NCBI RefSeq assembly: GCF_020382885.2 | Contig: NC_058501.1 | Location: 15,762,501-15,826,500, forward strand | Length of the DNA: 64,000 nt | Source: Scatophagus argus | Taxonomy: Eukaryota; Chordata; Actinopteri; Scatophagidae | Direction of reading: 5' to 3' | Shown: positions 23,293-35,177 of the stretch, piece by piece | How the letters are laid out: each line of letters starts with the position of its first letter | How positions within the stretch are numbered: position 1 is the first letter of the stretch | Made by a program: the position numbers and the translations under genes | The notes under the pieces: model-generated | The model's input: the letters and a program-made list of their open reading frames with translations, nothing else | Told to the model about the DNA's origin: nothing | Database searches by the model: none

Positions 23293-26200
23293 ATGGCGTC
23301 GTCGTTGCCGTCGTCTGTGCTTCTGGCTCTCGTTTTCCTCACAACAGAAGTGACCGTCTTTACAGGTAACACCGAGAGGCAGGTAAAACACGGTGGGTGC
23401 AGGATTCAGATCTTTTACTCAAGTAAAAGTACTACTACCACATTGTGAAAGTCTTGCGTAGCTTAAGCAAAAACAATTACTCTATGCATTAAAACGACCC
23501 TTTTCAGTGTTTTATTTGGATGTTTATGGATTAGTGCTGCATTAATGTGCGTGTTGCATTTTACGACTGTAGATGTTTAAGGTTGAGGTAATTTCATCCG
23601 CTTTTTATATTGTAAGGTGGTTTGATCTACAGCAATGCATCATATTTAATCATGTGTCTGTAGGGTCGCTGCCCTATGAGACATGCGCATCTATAAAGAT
23701 TTGACTTTTCATGGCCTCAGGAAATCAGCCCTGTTTTCTTTCTAACAGGGTTCTTTAGTTGTTTACTTGGGCAAGGAAGCCTTTGGTTTATCACAGACAT
23801 TCACATTCAAAATCACTGAATCTGCAAAGGAACTAATCCTGTCAGACAAATGTAATCAAATGTAGTCAAATGAACAGTATTTTGCCCCTGAGATGTAGAA
23901 GACTAGAACTGTTAAGTGGAGTACAAGTACCTCATCTATATACTTGAACGTATGTACTTACTTACATCCCTGTGCTTCAAAACAACTGAAACTTCAAAAT
24001 GCTGGTATCCTATCTGTTAATCAGTTACAGTTGAATTCTATTTGTGTAACTTTTTCTCCATCCAGAAAGCACTGCATGTCTTCCCAGAAACTTTGGTCAT
24101 GACTCTGTGGTATGTGAGTGTAATTCAACCTACTGTGATAGTGTTGGCTCCATCACCTTGCCTCCTGTGGGTCAGTACTCCTCCTACATGACCAGCATGG
24201 CCGGCAGCAGGCTGGAGGCAGGCCAGGGCCAGATCCAGGTGAACGGGACTTCGACAGGTGAGTCATGAGGGCTCACATTGGGATGTCTGTAGTGTTGGAG
24301 CAGGTGCAGAGAGTCTCTTTTATTTATGGATCTCTTTCAGGCCTCAGGTTGACTATTGTTGCCTACCAGAAGTACCAGAAGATCAGGGGATTCGGTGGAG
24401 CTATGACAGACGCGGCAGCCATCAACATCCTGTCTCTCTCTTCTGAGGCACAGGACCAGCTGCTACGACAGTACTTCTCTCCTGATGGTACGTTAAGTCA
24501 AAGAAGAAGAAACTAGTTGGGTAATATGTCAGAAAGGCACACACATTTCTGATTCCTGTTGGTCTATTTTTAATGTGAAAAGGCATAGCAGCCAGGGTTT
24601 TTCACATAACAACGGTTGTCCTGCTCCAACGTAATGAAAAATACCTTTCACACATTCTGTGAGGTGTCTATACTGTATGTGCAGGTTAGCTTGTTTCCCA
24701 CATTAACAGCATCATCATCACCATTGGCACCCACATCGTCCAGCATCAGTCATTCGTGTGCCTGTGAGCCTGTGCTACGTGGTTCAGATCATCATGATAT
24801 TAATTCAGATATTTTTCTAAGCTTTCTATTTGTTGTAAAACTAACTTTAGTATTTAATTCTGGGTGACACCTTACTTTAACTCCAATATTTTTTATTTAT
24901 TTATTTCATTACTGCATTATAACCTTATAACCGAGGGTTTAAAGTTGCTGACAAATATATTAATAAACTCTTATGTCTGTTTACAGTTTGATTATAGTGT
25001 TATGAATTATTTATGAGTTGTTTGTATAGTCCAGTGTATTGAATTTGATAACAACTTGACCAGAAAATTAATATGGAAAACTGAGCTTGGTTAGTTATTT
25101 TTCATTGCAGATTTTCATAATATACAAAAAAACGGACAAAACAGTATACTGCATTATATATACTGATATTGATACACAAATTTGCACAAATACAACATGA
25201 TGGCATTAAAAAATATGTCACCAATTAAGTTAAACGTGAGTTATAGTAATTATGTGGAGGTTTCAGTTTTTAACAAATATCATCCAGATATTTTTCCTCT
25301 AAGCCGCTAAATGATCACTTGATGCTGTCTCTCCATGAGGTATCGGCTACACGGTGGTGCGTGTGCCCATGGCCAGCTGTGACTTCTCCACCCGTCTGTA
25401 CACATACGACGACACGCCTGGAGACTACAACCTGGACAATTTCACTCTGGCCCCTGAGGACATCAACATGAAGGTCTTTGTCTCTCTCTCACACACATAC
25501 ACATGCCCATCGCTCTCTGCCTCTAACCCGTCCTCCTCCTCCTTCTCCTCTTCCTCGTCTCAGATCCCTCTCCTGCAGCGTGCTCAGGCCTTGTCTCTTC
25601 GCCCCCTGTCTCTGCTGGCCAGTGCCTGGAGCGCCCCTGCCTGGATGAAAACTAATGGTGCACTCATAGGAAAAGGCTCTTTGAAGGGCCAGCCTGGGGG
25701 CAAAGAGCATAAAACCTGGGCTCGGTATTATATCAGGTGACATGTGGGCCTTTACCTGAGTGGGATGTCACATGCTGGTAATGTCTAATACATAGGAAAC
25801 TTACTCTAGTGGTCGCTTTATTCTTTCCTCTCAGGTTCCTTGAGGAATATGCTAAATATAACTTGACCTTCTGGGGACTGACCACAGGGAATGAGCCCTC
25901 TGCAGGACAGATGACGAACTACAGGTCTCATCTCACATCATATTACGCAGAACTAATCATCATCACGCCTCCTGAATTTTTTACAACAGACTGAGAAGCA
26001 TCTTTGTCTCGCTGTAGTTTCCAGGCTCTGGGCTTCACGCCTGAGGAGCAGAGGGACTGGGTGGCTCTGGACCTGGGCCCTGCCCTGCACGCTTCAGCAC
26101 ACCCACACACACACGTACTCATACTGGATGACAACCGCCTGCTGCTGCCTCACTGGGCTAAAGTGGTGAGTCCAAGGATGGTGACATAGTGGAAAAGGTC

Positions 26201-28344
26201 ACGGGGAACTCTGCTACATCTGCGGCCACATTGGTGGTGCAGACAAGAAATCAGGAAATAAATCAGTATAAGTAAAAGAAAAAATGGATTAATTCATACT
26301 AAAAGATAAGCCTAATGTCTAATACAGTGAAGTAGATATAAAGTAAGATAAATGTGCTTGCATAGTAGAGGAAAGCTAATATAAGTGAAGTTTGGTACCA
26401 TTCAGTCTGTAGAATTTTTTTTAATCTTGCAGCTTCACATCTTTGGGCTCTGAAGGGATATGGAAGAAAGAGTGTAAAAGTACAGATGTGTCTGAAGAAA
26501 GGCGTGTGTGTTCTGTAGTACCTGAGATAGGTTTTGTCTTTCACTGAGAGGCTCCTACACAACAAGACTGTGTCTACAACACAGGTTACTGCAGGATTCA
26601 TCGTGCTAAACTTAAGACATTTGAAGACGTTTTTATTATATACTACATTTTAGACACATAGACTGCAAAGTAATACAGGTTTCACAGTCATAACCACTAT
26701 GTATGGAAGTATGATGGAAAACCAGTAGTGATGATGTGGCCTAGAAATGTTTATTGTTATATATTTTCAGTGCATCCCAGCAGCATATTTCTTCTATGAT
26801 ATAATTATTTATGTTAATTTGACTGATCCAGATGAGCAGCATAGTCTGAATGGATACATTTTTAAAGTACATTTTTTTACTGTCTACAACAGGCAAGACA
26901 AAACATTAAAAACTATTCTAAATAAAATAGACTGAAATACCTAATAAGGCCTTTTATAAGACTTTTGAAGAGTTTTTAGTATCTGCAGATGAAAAACAGC
27001 AGTGCTCCTTTTTTTCCCATGGATTTTATGTGGAAACTCAGATTTATTTTCTCCTCCCCTTTGTCCCTTCAGGTCTTAAATGATATTCAAGCTGGACGGT
27101 ACATCCACGGTGTGGCAGTTCACTGGTACATGGACAGTTTTGTTCCAGCTGAGATCAGCCTGGGTGTCACCCATCATCTCTACCCAGAGTATTACCTGTT
27201 CGGCACAGAGGCCTGTTCTGGCTGGCACCCACTGGACAGAGGGGTGAAGCTGGGCAGCTGGCTCAGGGCTGAAAATTATGCGCATGACATCATAGAGGTA
27301 AGTTTGGTTTTTTTTGTTTTTTTTTAGCCAAAGTTTGACGGTTATGCATGTTCAGTCATATGTGTGAATTGACAGGCTGTGAGATGTTCCTGAAAGGTGA
27401 ATCTCGTCCCTCGATGTTGCAACGCAGGTTTACAGGTTGCAGTCTGCTGCACGGACTCTTGAGAAACTGCCTGCAGGCCATCAAAGCAAGCTAGAACTGG
27501 TGTTTTGTTTCTTCTCTCGTCACTCTCTCTCAAAGGAAATTGGACTCCCTCCATTCTATCCCTTTTACATGGGTGCATTCAGACAGCCCAAGAATCAGGA
27601 GGGATTTGCGTATGTAGATATATGCTATCCCTGTGACATTTAAACAAAACACCAGGCACCAGTCTGGATTCATTCAAACAAAAGAACACCTCTGACTACA
27701 AGGTTACGAAACGCAGGCTAGATAATAAACTGTGGGTGTTTTCTCCATGGCAGGACTTAAATCATTATGTCGTGGGTTGGACTGACTGGAACCTGGCGTT
27801 AGACCAGACTGGAGGACCAAACTGGGTTAAAAACTTTGTAGACAGCCCTGTTATAGTGGATGCACAGCGTGATGTCTTCTACAAGCAGCCAACTTTCTAT
27901 AGCATGGCTCATTTCAGGTAGCAAACTGGGCCTCATGTGATATTTGTTCTCAATGGATGACATATTTCACCTGTACTGTTATTAGAAGGAGGCAGTCCAA
28001 TGAAATCCACACAAATTCCCCTTTTTACACAGTAAGTTCCTGTGGGAGGGTTCTCAGAGAGTGGGCGTGTCCTCCAATCAGAAAACAAAGTTGGAATACT
28101 CTGCCTTCATCAGACCAGATGGCTCAAAAGTCCTCATCATACTCAACAGGTATGTGAAATGTGTTTTGTTTTTGTTTTTTTATTGTGTGTAGATGGTAGG
28201 AAATTCACTCCACGGAGCTGTGTGTGTGTGTTTTGCAGGTCACAGTCAGTGATCCAATTTGAAGTGTGGGATCCTGCTGTGGGCTACATCCCCTCCACTG
28301 CTCCGGCTCGTTCACTGCTCACACTCGCTTGGAACACGCAGTGA
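23293..28344 (+). CDS. gba1: Lysosomal acid beta-glucosidase (glucosylceramidase)
   Basis: The enzyme hydrolyses glucosylceramide to glucose and ceramide in the lysosome (glycoside hydrolase family 30). Coding exons: 23293-23365, 24066-24257, 24341-24487, 25340-25473, 25564-25736, 25835-25924, 26018-26165, 27073-27297, 27754-27917, 28033-28149, 28239-28344, about 522 aa (human 536). A hydrophobic signal peptide begins [16 protein letters not shown]. The mature N-terminus keeps the cysteine pattern ([18 protein letters not shown]). Conserved blocks are [21 protein letters not shown], the acid/base glutamate in GNEPSAG (about residue 260), HGVAVHWY, the nucleophile glutamate in GTEACSG (about residue 365), and [11 protein letters not shown]. 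All phases join and no disruption was seen; both catalytic residues are present, so the enzyme should be active. Confidence 0.97.
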
Positions 28345-28548
28345 TCTTTAATTAAAACCTGTCACCCGTTTGTTTCACCTGAATCACATAAGTATTTTAA
28401 TTTCAACATGCCACAAAAACTAAGTGATTTATGTTGGCAGCGTCTCATTACCAAAGCAGTTGTTACTTTAATGAACGAGAGCAAGATTATTTTTATCTGT
28501 CGTGTTTATCTGCACAGCTTTGGTAATTTCAGTGGTCACTTACATTAA

Positions 28549-28817
28549 CCCTAGAACACTAACGTTAAAATTAGTAACACCATCACTAACGTTGGGTATA
28601 TTTTACCCGATATAATATCTCGGATAAAATACAGTTTATCACACCAGCGTTCATCATGCCATATAGGACACACAGTGGCCACCTCTTGGTTTTTCTTTCA
28701 CAGCTGTACTGAGCACACATTTGGTCGAAAGTATCAACACATCCCTTCATTTGGTTGTAAAATTCGATCACTTCAAAATTGTGTGGGTGAAAATCACCCG
28801 ACGTTAGTGTTCTAGGG
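28549..28817 (-). mobile_element. Internally deleted piggyBac element
   Basis: The element is 269 bp, flanked on both sides by the TTAA target site (28545-28548 and 28818-28821). Its ends are inverted repeats: CCCTAGAACACTAACGTT on the left and the matching AACGTTAGTGTTCTAGGG pattern on the right, with one base differing. The minus strand encodes a 61-residue remnant with VDTFDQMCAQY and RKTKRWP, typical of the C-terminal half of PGBD-type piggyBac transposases. It is too short to be autonomous. It lies in the 3' flank of gba1. Confidence 0.9.
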
Positions 28818-29038
28818 TTAATGTCAACTCATTTCTCATCCAGAATCCTGAAATGCTTTTTTTTAAATGTGGGATGGCACCTGTGAGTAATGAAAGTCAT
28901 TTAAGAGAATGACCTATGTTGAAGTGTAACTGGTGCCTTGATTTCAGCATAGTGTTCTCACTATGTCACATCTGATCATATAAATAATGTACAGTTCGTA
29001 AATGACTTCTTCTGTTGCTATTTAATGTTCTAAGTTTA

Positions 29039-29044
29039 AATAAA
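29039..29044 (+). terminator. gba1 polyadenylation signal
   Basis: AATAAA lies about 700 bases after the gba1 stop, downstream of the piggyBac relic. If it is the one used, the relic is part of the gba1 3' UTR. An earlier ATTAAA-like sequence near 28351 could be used instead. Confidence 0.5.
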
Positions 29045-29152
29045 TATGATTAAGTTGAATGTTTTAAGTATCTTTGGCCATAAAGAGGATATAAAATGAC
29101 ACCTGGGTAAAAGGGGTCACAAACAATGCCATTCAACAGTTTTTCTTGTCAA

Positions 29153-29634
29153 TTTATTAATACATCATAGACATTTTTTCATATATATAATATACAGGTC
29201 GATAGCCGGGTATTTCACATTTGTGTCTCCATTCTCAATGTTTTTTTTTTTCCTTTTGCAAACCATAAGTTGTTGGACTAAAATTATTTACATCAAAAAA
29301 TGATAAAAATGTGGGGGGGAAACATAAACAGAAGGAATAAAATGACAGAGGGATGCCATCTGTTTCATAATATATACACCATGAGGAGTATTTTTAAATC
29401 TTAAGCATTACGTAACGGACCGAATGCTGTAATTTTTAAATTTCGCTGTGATGATGTTTGATTTTTTAATTTTGTTTTTTTTTTTCTCAGATGCGGAACA
29501 GTTCTGGAAGGCGTAAAAACTCCTTTGCTTTCACCCTATAAGACAGCTTCCATTTACGGACATTAAACAGCAGCCACCCAGAGTGAAAACCCAAAAGTAA
29601 AACATTATACCCTTCATTAACAAGACATTTATTG
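29153..29634 (-). terminator. rnf115 3' UTR end, candidate polyadenylation signals
   Basis: Minus-strand AATAAA hexamers occur at 29634-29629 and 29158-29153, downstream of the rnf115 stop. The distal one is only about 110 bp from the gba1 signal on the other strand, so the two genes end tail-to-tail. Confidence 0.5.
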
Positions 29635-30181
29635 CAGGTGTAAAGGTGTTCATGTTGTCAGATCCAGTCCCAGTAAACACCAAGAGTGAAAGTAACCACT
29701 TTAGTATTCAAATATGCCATACAGGGCTCAGTTGCAGGACTCAGTTAATTTGCTGATGAGTAAAGAGGATATGTATGATAAAAAGTTTGGCATTTCCTCA
29801 CAATAGTGTATCGCAGCAGTGCATTTCAAGAGAGAGAATAGAAGTTTGAAAGAAGAGAAAACATGGTCTTGATCATCAATCTAGGCTGGTTTGTTATTAG
29901 GCAAAAAAAAAAAAAAAAAAAGAATCCGAGACCTCAAGTGACTGTTAAGACGTCTGTACGAGTATCTGCATACATGGTTGATGAAAAAGGCATTAAAATA
30001 GAAAATAAAAAATACAAAAAAAAACAAACAACAACAACAAAAAAAGAACCATATCAAATATCAGACCGAGATGATTATGACGGCAACAGAGATGAAAAGA
30101 GGAAAGTGAGAAGCATTTCGCCTTCTCAGTGCGTTGTTGGATGTAGGCGGGGAGAACCGAGGGATGAGACAGGTGGGCGTC

Positions 30182-33100
30182 TCAGAAGGACCATCTCTCC
30201 TGTGTGCGGGGGTCCATGGAGAGGGAGGGGGACTCTGAAGGGGGCTGGCTGCTGCTGCTGTCTTCTCCGTTCAAACTCTTCCTACACACTGGACATGTGT
30301 CATGCTGTGCGGCCATGGAACAGAATATAGATAACATTAGCTTTGGGCAGTTTTAACAAGAATAACCCTTTTATTTTAGGCATATTTTACATGAAGCTCA
30401 GGCTGTAATGCACGGATAGTTCAGGGCAGCGTGGGTAAATTAATCCTGCATTTAGCAATCAAAAAAATGCACTGATTTAACTTATTTGGAAAAAAACAAC
30501 ACAGCTTTACTTAATTCTGAGGGTAAGACCGGAGACATGGTTTTGTTACTGTCAATAAATCTCATGAGAGGACCAAAACAAACATCAGGCTGATCCAACT
30601 AACTAATAAGTATTTCCTATTGAAATGCATAATAATGATTATTCCTCTGTGCCATTAACCTCCACTGTTGTCCAGAATCTATTAAGAACACATCACTGAG
30701 AGACGCTGATGCACCGGGTAGCAAGTTCCTTCAACACAATAAAAACAAAAAAAAAAAAAAGGAAAACGTCAAAACCGCTCATATGGTCCTGGTACAGTAC
30801 ATGCTCACTAAATGATAAATGGACTGCACTTGTATAGCACTATTCTACCTTAAAAAGCACTTTACAGTTTGTATCTCATTCATCCACATACACAGCCACA
30901 CACACACACACACACACACGACAAAGGCCTGCCATCAGGAGCAAGCCAGACCTCCGTATCTGCCTAAGGACCACTTTGACATGTGGACAGGAGGAGCCGT
31001 GGATCGCCAACCCAGATTTTACCTGACGACCTGCTCTGAGCCACAGCTGCCATCTACTGCACCAAATTTATCCACAAATGAAAACAGTCCCACAAAAAAT
31101 ACACAACTTATTCCTGTTAATAGCAATGTTTGCTAAAAACCTACACTGAAAACTTGCTACTACTACTATTAAAGATTTATGTCTTCAGCGTGACAGACAC
31201 TGGACACTGGACTAATGCATTGTTTGTTTTGGTCTTTTTTTTTTTTTTTTTGGACATGTTGACAAAAACAAAAATGTTAGAATATCGCCAGCCTAATCCT
31301 GTAATTTTCTGTGTGGATTACCAGGTAGCCAGCATGGATTCAAATTTCTTTGAGGTCTTAATTTCTCATCTACTGTATTACTATTTCATGGGTTATACGA
31401 CAATACAATTTATTACATTCTTTGTTGTGACTTACCATTTCCAGCCATGGTACTATACAGTCTGAATGAAAGAAGTGGTTACATGGTAGCTGTCTGACTG
31501 GCTCTCCCACTGTGAAGTCCTCTTTGCACACCGGACATTCCATACAGCAGTCTAAAGGAGAAAGAAGGTGATTTTTGCCACCGTTTCTATTACTAATTAT
31601 CAGTCACTTGGTAAGGTTTTAGTAAAGTACTAAAATATGTAATGCAACAAAACAAAAGTATGGGGGAAAAAAAGGGAATGTGGATTGTCATTTGTTCAGA
31701 TAATTCAGTTCTCAAAGTCACTGCAAAAGCTGGGCTGCACAGTTACAGCTGAGTGGTAAAATAGGACGACAAACTGAGAAGAGGAAGTCAAGGGGACCAG
31801 GGCTACAAGAGGACTTGGAAGAAAAACTGAGGATGTGAGAATATCAGCAGGCAAAAAACATGTCACTTTAAAGTAATTTATAAAACAAACTGTTGATAGT
31901 CTCATGGTTAATAGGCATTTTGTCCCAAACAGACACGGCTGCAGAAGTGTCTCTTGGCAGGCTATAAACATAAGTCACTTTTTTAACTTTTCATAATGCA
32001 TGTAAAGGCTGCAGAGTCTTCCAAAAAAATAAACATGTATTTATATCATGAGAATGTGTTATTTGTAATTATTTAAAAGGTGAGAGATTTTAAAGCTGCA
32101 ACCTGGCTTAAATCATTACTTTAAAACTAGCCAGCAGCATCTAAACGCATATTGATACCTTTACACACAAACTTAGTAATAAATTCACAAAGAGCCTGTG
32201 CAACCCAAGTTGAGTCACTACTCAACTTGGTCTAATGGTCTAAATACAGTTATTCCACACAGAGAATAAGACTGACAACTCCAACCATGCCCATGTGCAA
32301 TAATGCAATTTGTACTTCAGGAGCAAGTCCAGAGAAACATGAAGAGACCAAGTGAGACAAATGTAATTAAAAAAAAAAAGAAGAAAGTGCCGACCTGCTT
32401 GTTCCTGAGAGATACTGACAGTTGGGAGAGAAGAGATCTTCTCTTTCTCTGCTGGAGGAGGTCCTGCGTTCTCCAGCTGCCCTAGTAACTACACACAGAG
32501 AGACACACGTAAACTTCAGAGAAAAGAAAACACAACATAAAGTTGGAGTCAAGTTCTATTATATTCGATTTACCTGTGTTATCACAGCGTCTAACCCTCC
32601 CTGTCCCCAGGCGTAATCCCCGGGGTTAGAGTGCAGCATCCCCGTCCTGAGACAGACACAGACCAAACAAGTTAATAATAAGAAGAAGAAAAGAAAAAAT
32701 AGCTGTGTGACACTGTGAGGCTACTGTAATATCATCTTACCATGAGAGGGGAGGTGAGCCAGGGACCCCAGAACTGGCAAAGAGACCAGTAAGAAACTGT
32801 TGTACAATCCTGAGACACAGACAGAAAATATATAACAGTTAATGTCATTGCCAAACATAAGAACAGTAAGAACAGCTTGCAGGATTGTAAGAGCATAAAT
32901 AGCACTGTCATTATTATAAGTGGGAGTATGCAAATTGGAGAGGAGAGCCACTAGGTTGGTAAGGAAGACAGAAGAGGCAGAAGTCAAACTGCTCAATTAC
33001 TCACCCCTCCACAGCAGGTGAGCGGTCTGGCCTACTGCTACCTCTGGACCGGTATCTCCTCTGGCTGTGAAGGCGAGGGGGACGTCCTGGTCCCCAGTGG

Positions 33101-35132
33101 TCGCCAGTTCCTAGTAAACCCCCCATGGGTCCCCCTAGGCCTGCTGGGACTGACCCCCCAATTGGTCCCCCTCCCAATCCCCCCAGGTCACTGAGACCCC
33201 CCAAACGGCCTCCAGGGAGCCGAGGTTCTGAGTCAGGCGTGTCACCGTCTGTAAATGGCCGCTCCAGCAACAAAAGGTGCCATAGCTACAGGTATATCGG
33301 GATTAGACAGGATTGGGAGAATACAAAGGGATTTTTAAAGATAGGATAGCATGCAGCACAATGGGAAGCCAAGAGGGAGAGCCAATGTGCAACAACAAAA
33401 GAGAGGAGAGGGGAGACAACAGAACGGTGAGAGGAGAAGAAGACAGGAGAAAAGAAGATAAATTTAATCACAACACATAAACTGATTGTAATAAATCCTC
33501 TTCACCCCCTTCCCCACCCTATTCTCCCCAAAATCCTTCTGAGCAACTCGTACCTCTGCAAAGTGTGTGGCTGTGTCATCTATCCCATTAGCGCCACCCT
33601 CTAGGAGACTGAGGGGAAATGCGCACAGGGGGAAAAAAGGCACATTATTAGCATCATCCTCTGAATCCTGCACACATGTTCAGGTTCAGGTTCAGTGCGA
33701 GCCTGGGACAAAACTGCATCATGAGTCTATGAGTCTACAATGTTCTACAGCACAAGATATGGGTTTTTGTAAACAAACAACAAAAGCAGGCAGATGAGCT
33801 GTCAGACGTCTTTTCTTTTTTGGCTCTTGTTTACACGGAAACATCTGACAACTCATGTACCTGCTTTTGTTCCAGACTAACACTAAAAGGCCTTGACATT
33901 TCATGTTATTTTGGAGACATGAGGTAAATAGCCAGAATAACATATGTCCCTTACCTGGAGTCTTCTGTGACTTCCTCTATGAACCCTGAATCACATCTTG
34001 GACAGATGTACTCCTGGAAAGAGTCACCATAAAGGCTAAGTCACACAGGAGTCATGCAGCTTAGGAAAAATGAGCATTATTATTTCTAGAAGGCAACATA
34101 TTCAGATCTTTCAGTCATTCAGTCTTGTTTGTCTGAACGACAGTCCCCAGCCCAAAAGATATTCAGTTGACAACAATGAAATGCAGAGAAAAGCGGCAAA
34201 TTATTAAAACATTTCTGTTTTAAAAATGACTAAAACAAATGAATTATTATAAAAGGAGTCAGAGATTAATTTTCTGTCACTTCACCAGAGACTGACTGAC
34301 TAATTGTTTCAGCTCTACTTCAGTAAATTCATTATGTGCAGAAGTGTTATGACTTTGATATCCAAATGAAAAATCAAAAGTAAATAACAAGAACAAACAC
34401 ACAAAAGTAGATGCCTGTTGTTTTACACATGTAAAAGGTTCCACACTGTATTTGCCATGTTGTGATATATTTCTATCTGGAAAATATTATTTTATATTCC
34501 ATTCTTCATTGAATGGGATCATAAAAACATTATGGTGAGTGATTTGGAACAGAACAACATTTTGTCAGTCAGTCTTTGAAGGAAAACATTTAGATTTGTA
34601 TGTTGGCCAGTGATTTATGAATGTATCCTCGGAGGTAGAGCTGGTCCGCCAATCACACCTAAAGCATGTAGTGTAAGAGAATAAGAAAGGCACTATAGAC
34701 AGTTTGCACGGATGGATCTTATGTTGTCCCCTCAATATGTAAAATTTTAGGGATCAAAAACCAGGGTCATGGAGTCCTGATTGGCTGAGAAAGCCTTTGG
34801 TAAGCAAAAACAGTTTAAGTGAGCTGTGTGTCATTTTCTCACAGAAAGGATATCACATATATTGCATAAATAAGCAAATGACTGAGGGATGGTCCTTGGG
34901 ATTTACTGTCATAGTGTGGGGCGCTGCAACTCAATTCAATTCAATTCAGTTTATTTATATAGCGCCAATTCGCAACAAAAGTTATATCATGACACTTTCC
35001 AATTAGAGCAGGTTTAGACCAAACTCTTAATTAAATTGTAATATAGAGAAGGCAGAAACCTCAGACCAGACCCCGAGTCAAGATGGGCGGCCATCTGCCT
35101 TGACCGGTTGGGTCGAGAGAGAGAGCGAGAGC

Positions 35133-35177
<45 letters not shown>

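Noticed and set aside
29863..30330. Plus-strand 155-residue ORF, lysine-rich
   Set aside because: It is driven by A-rich sequence and overlaps the last rnf115 exon on the opposite strand; no known family is recognised.
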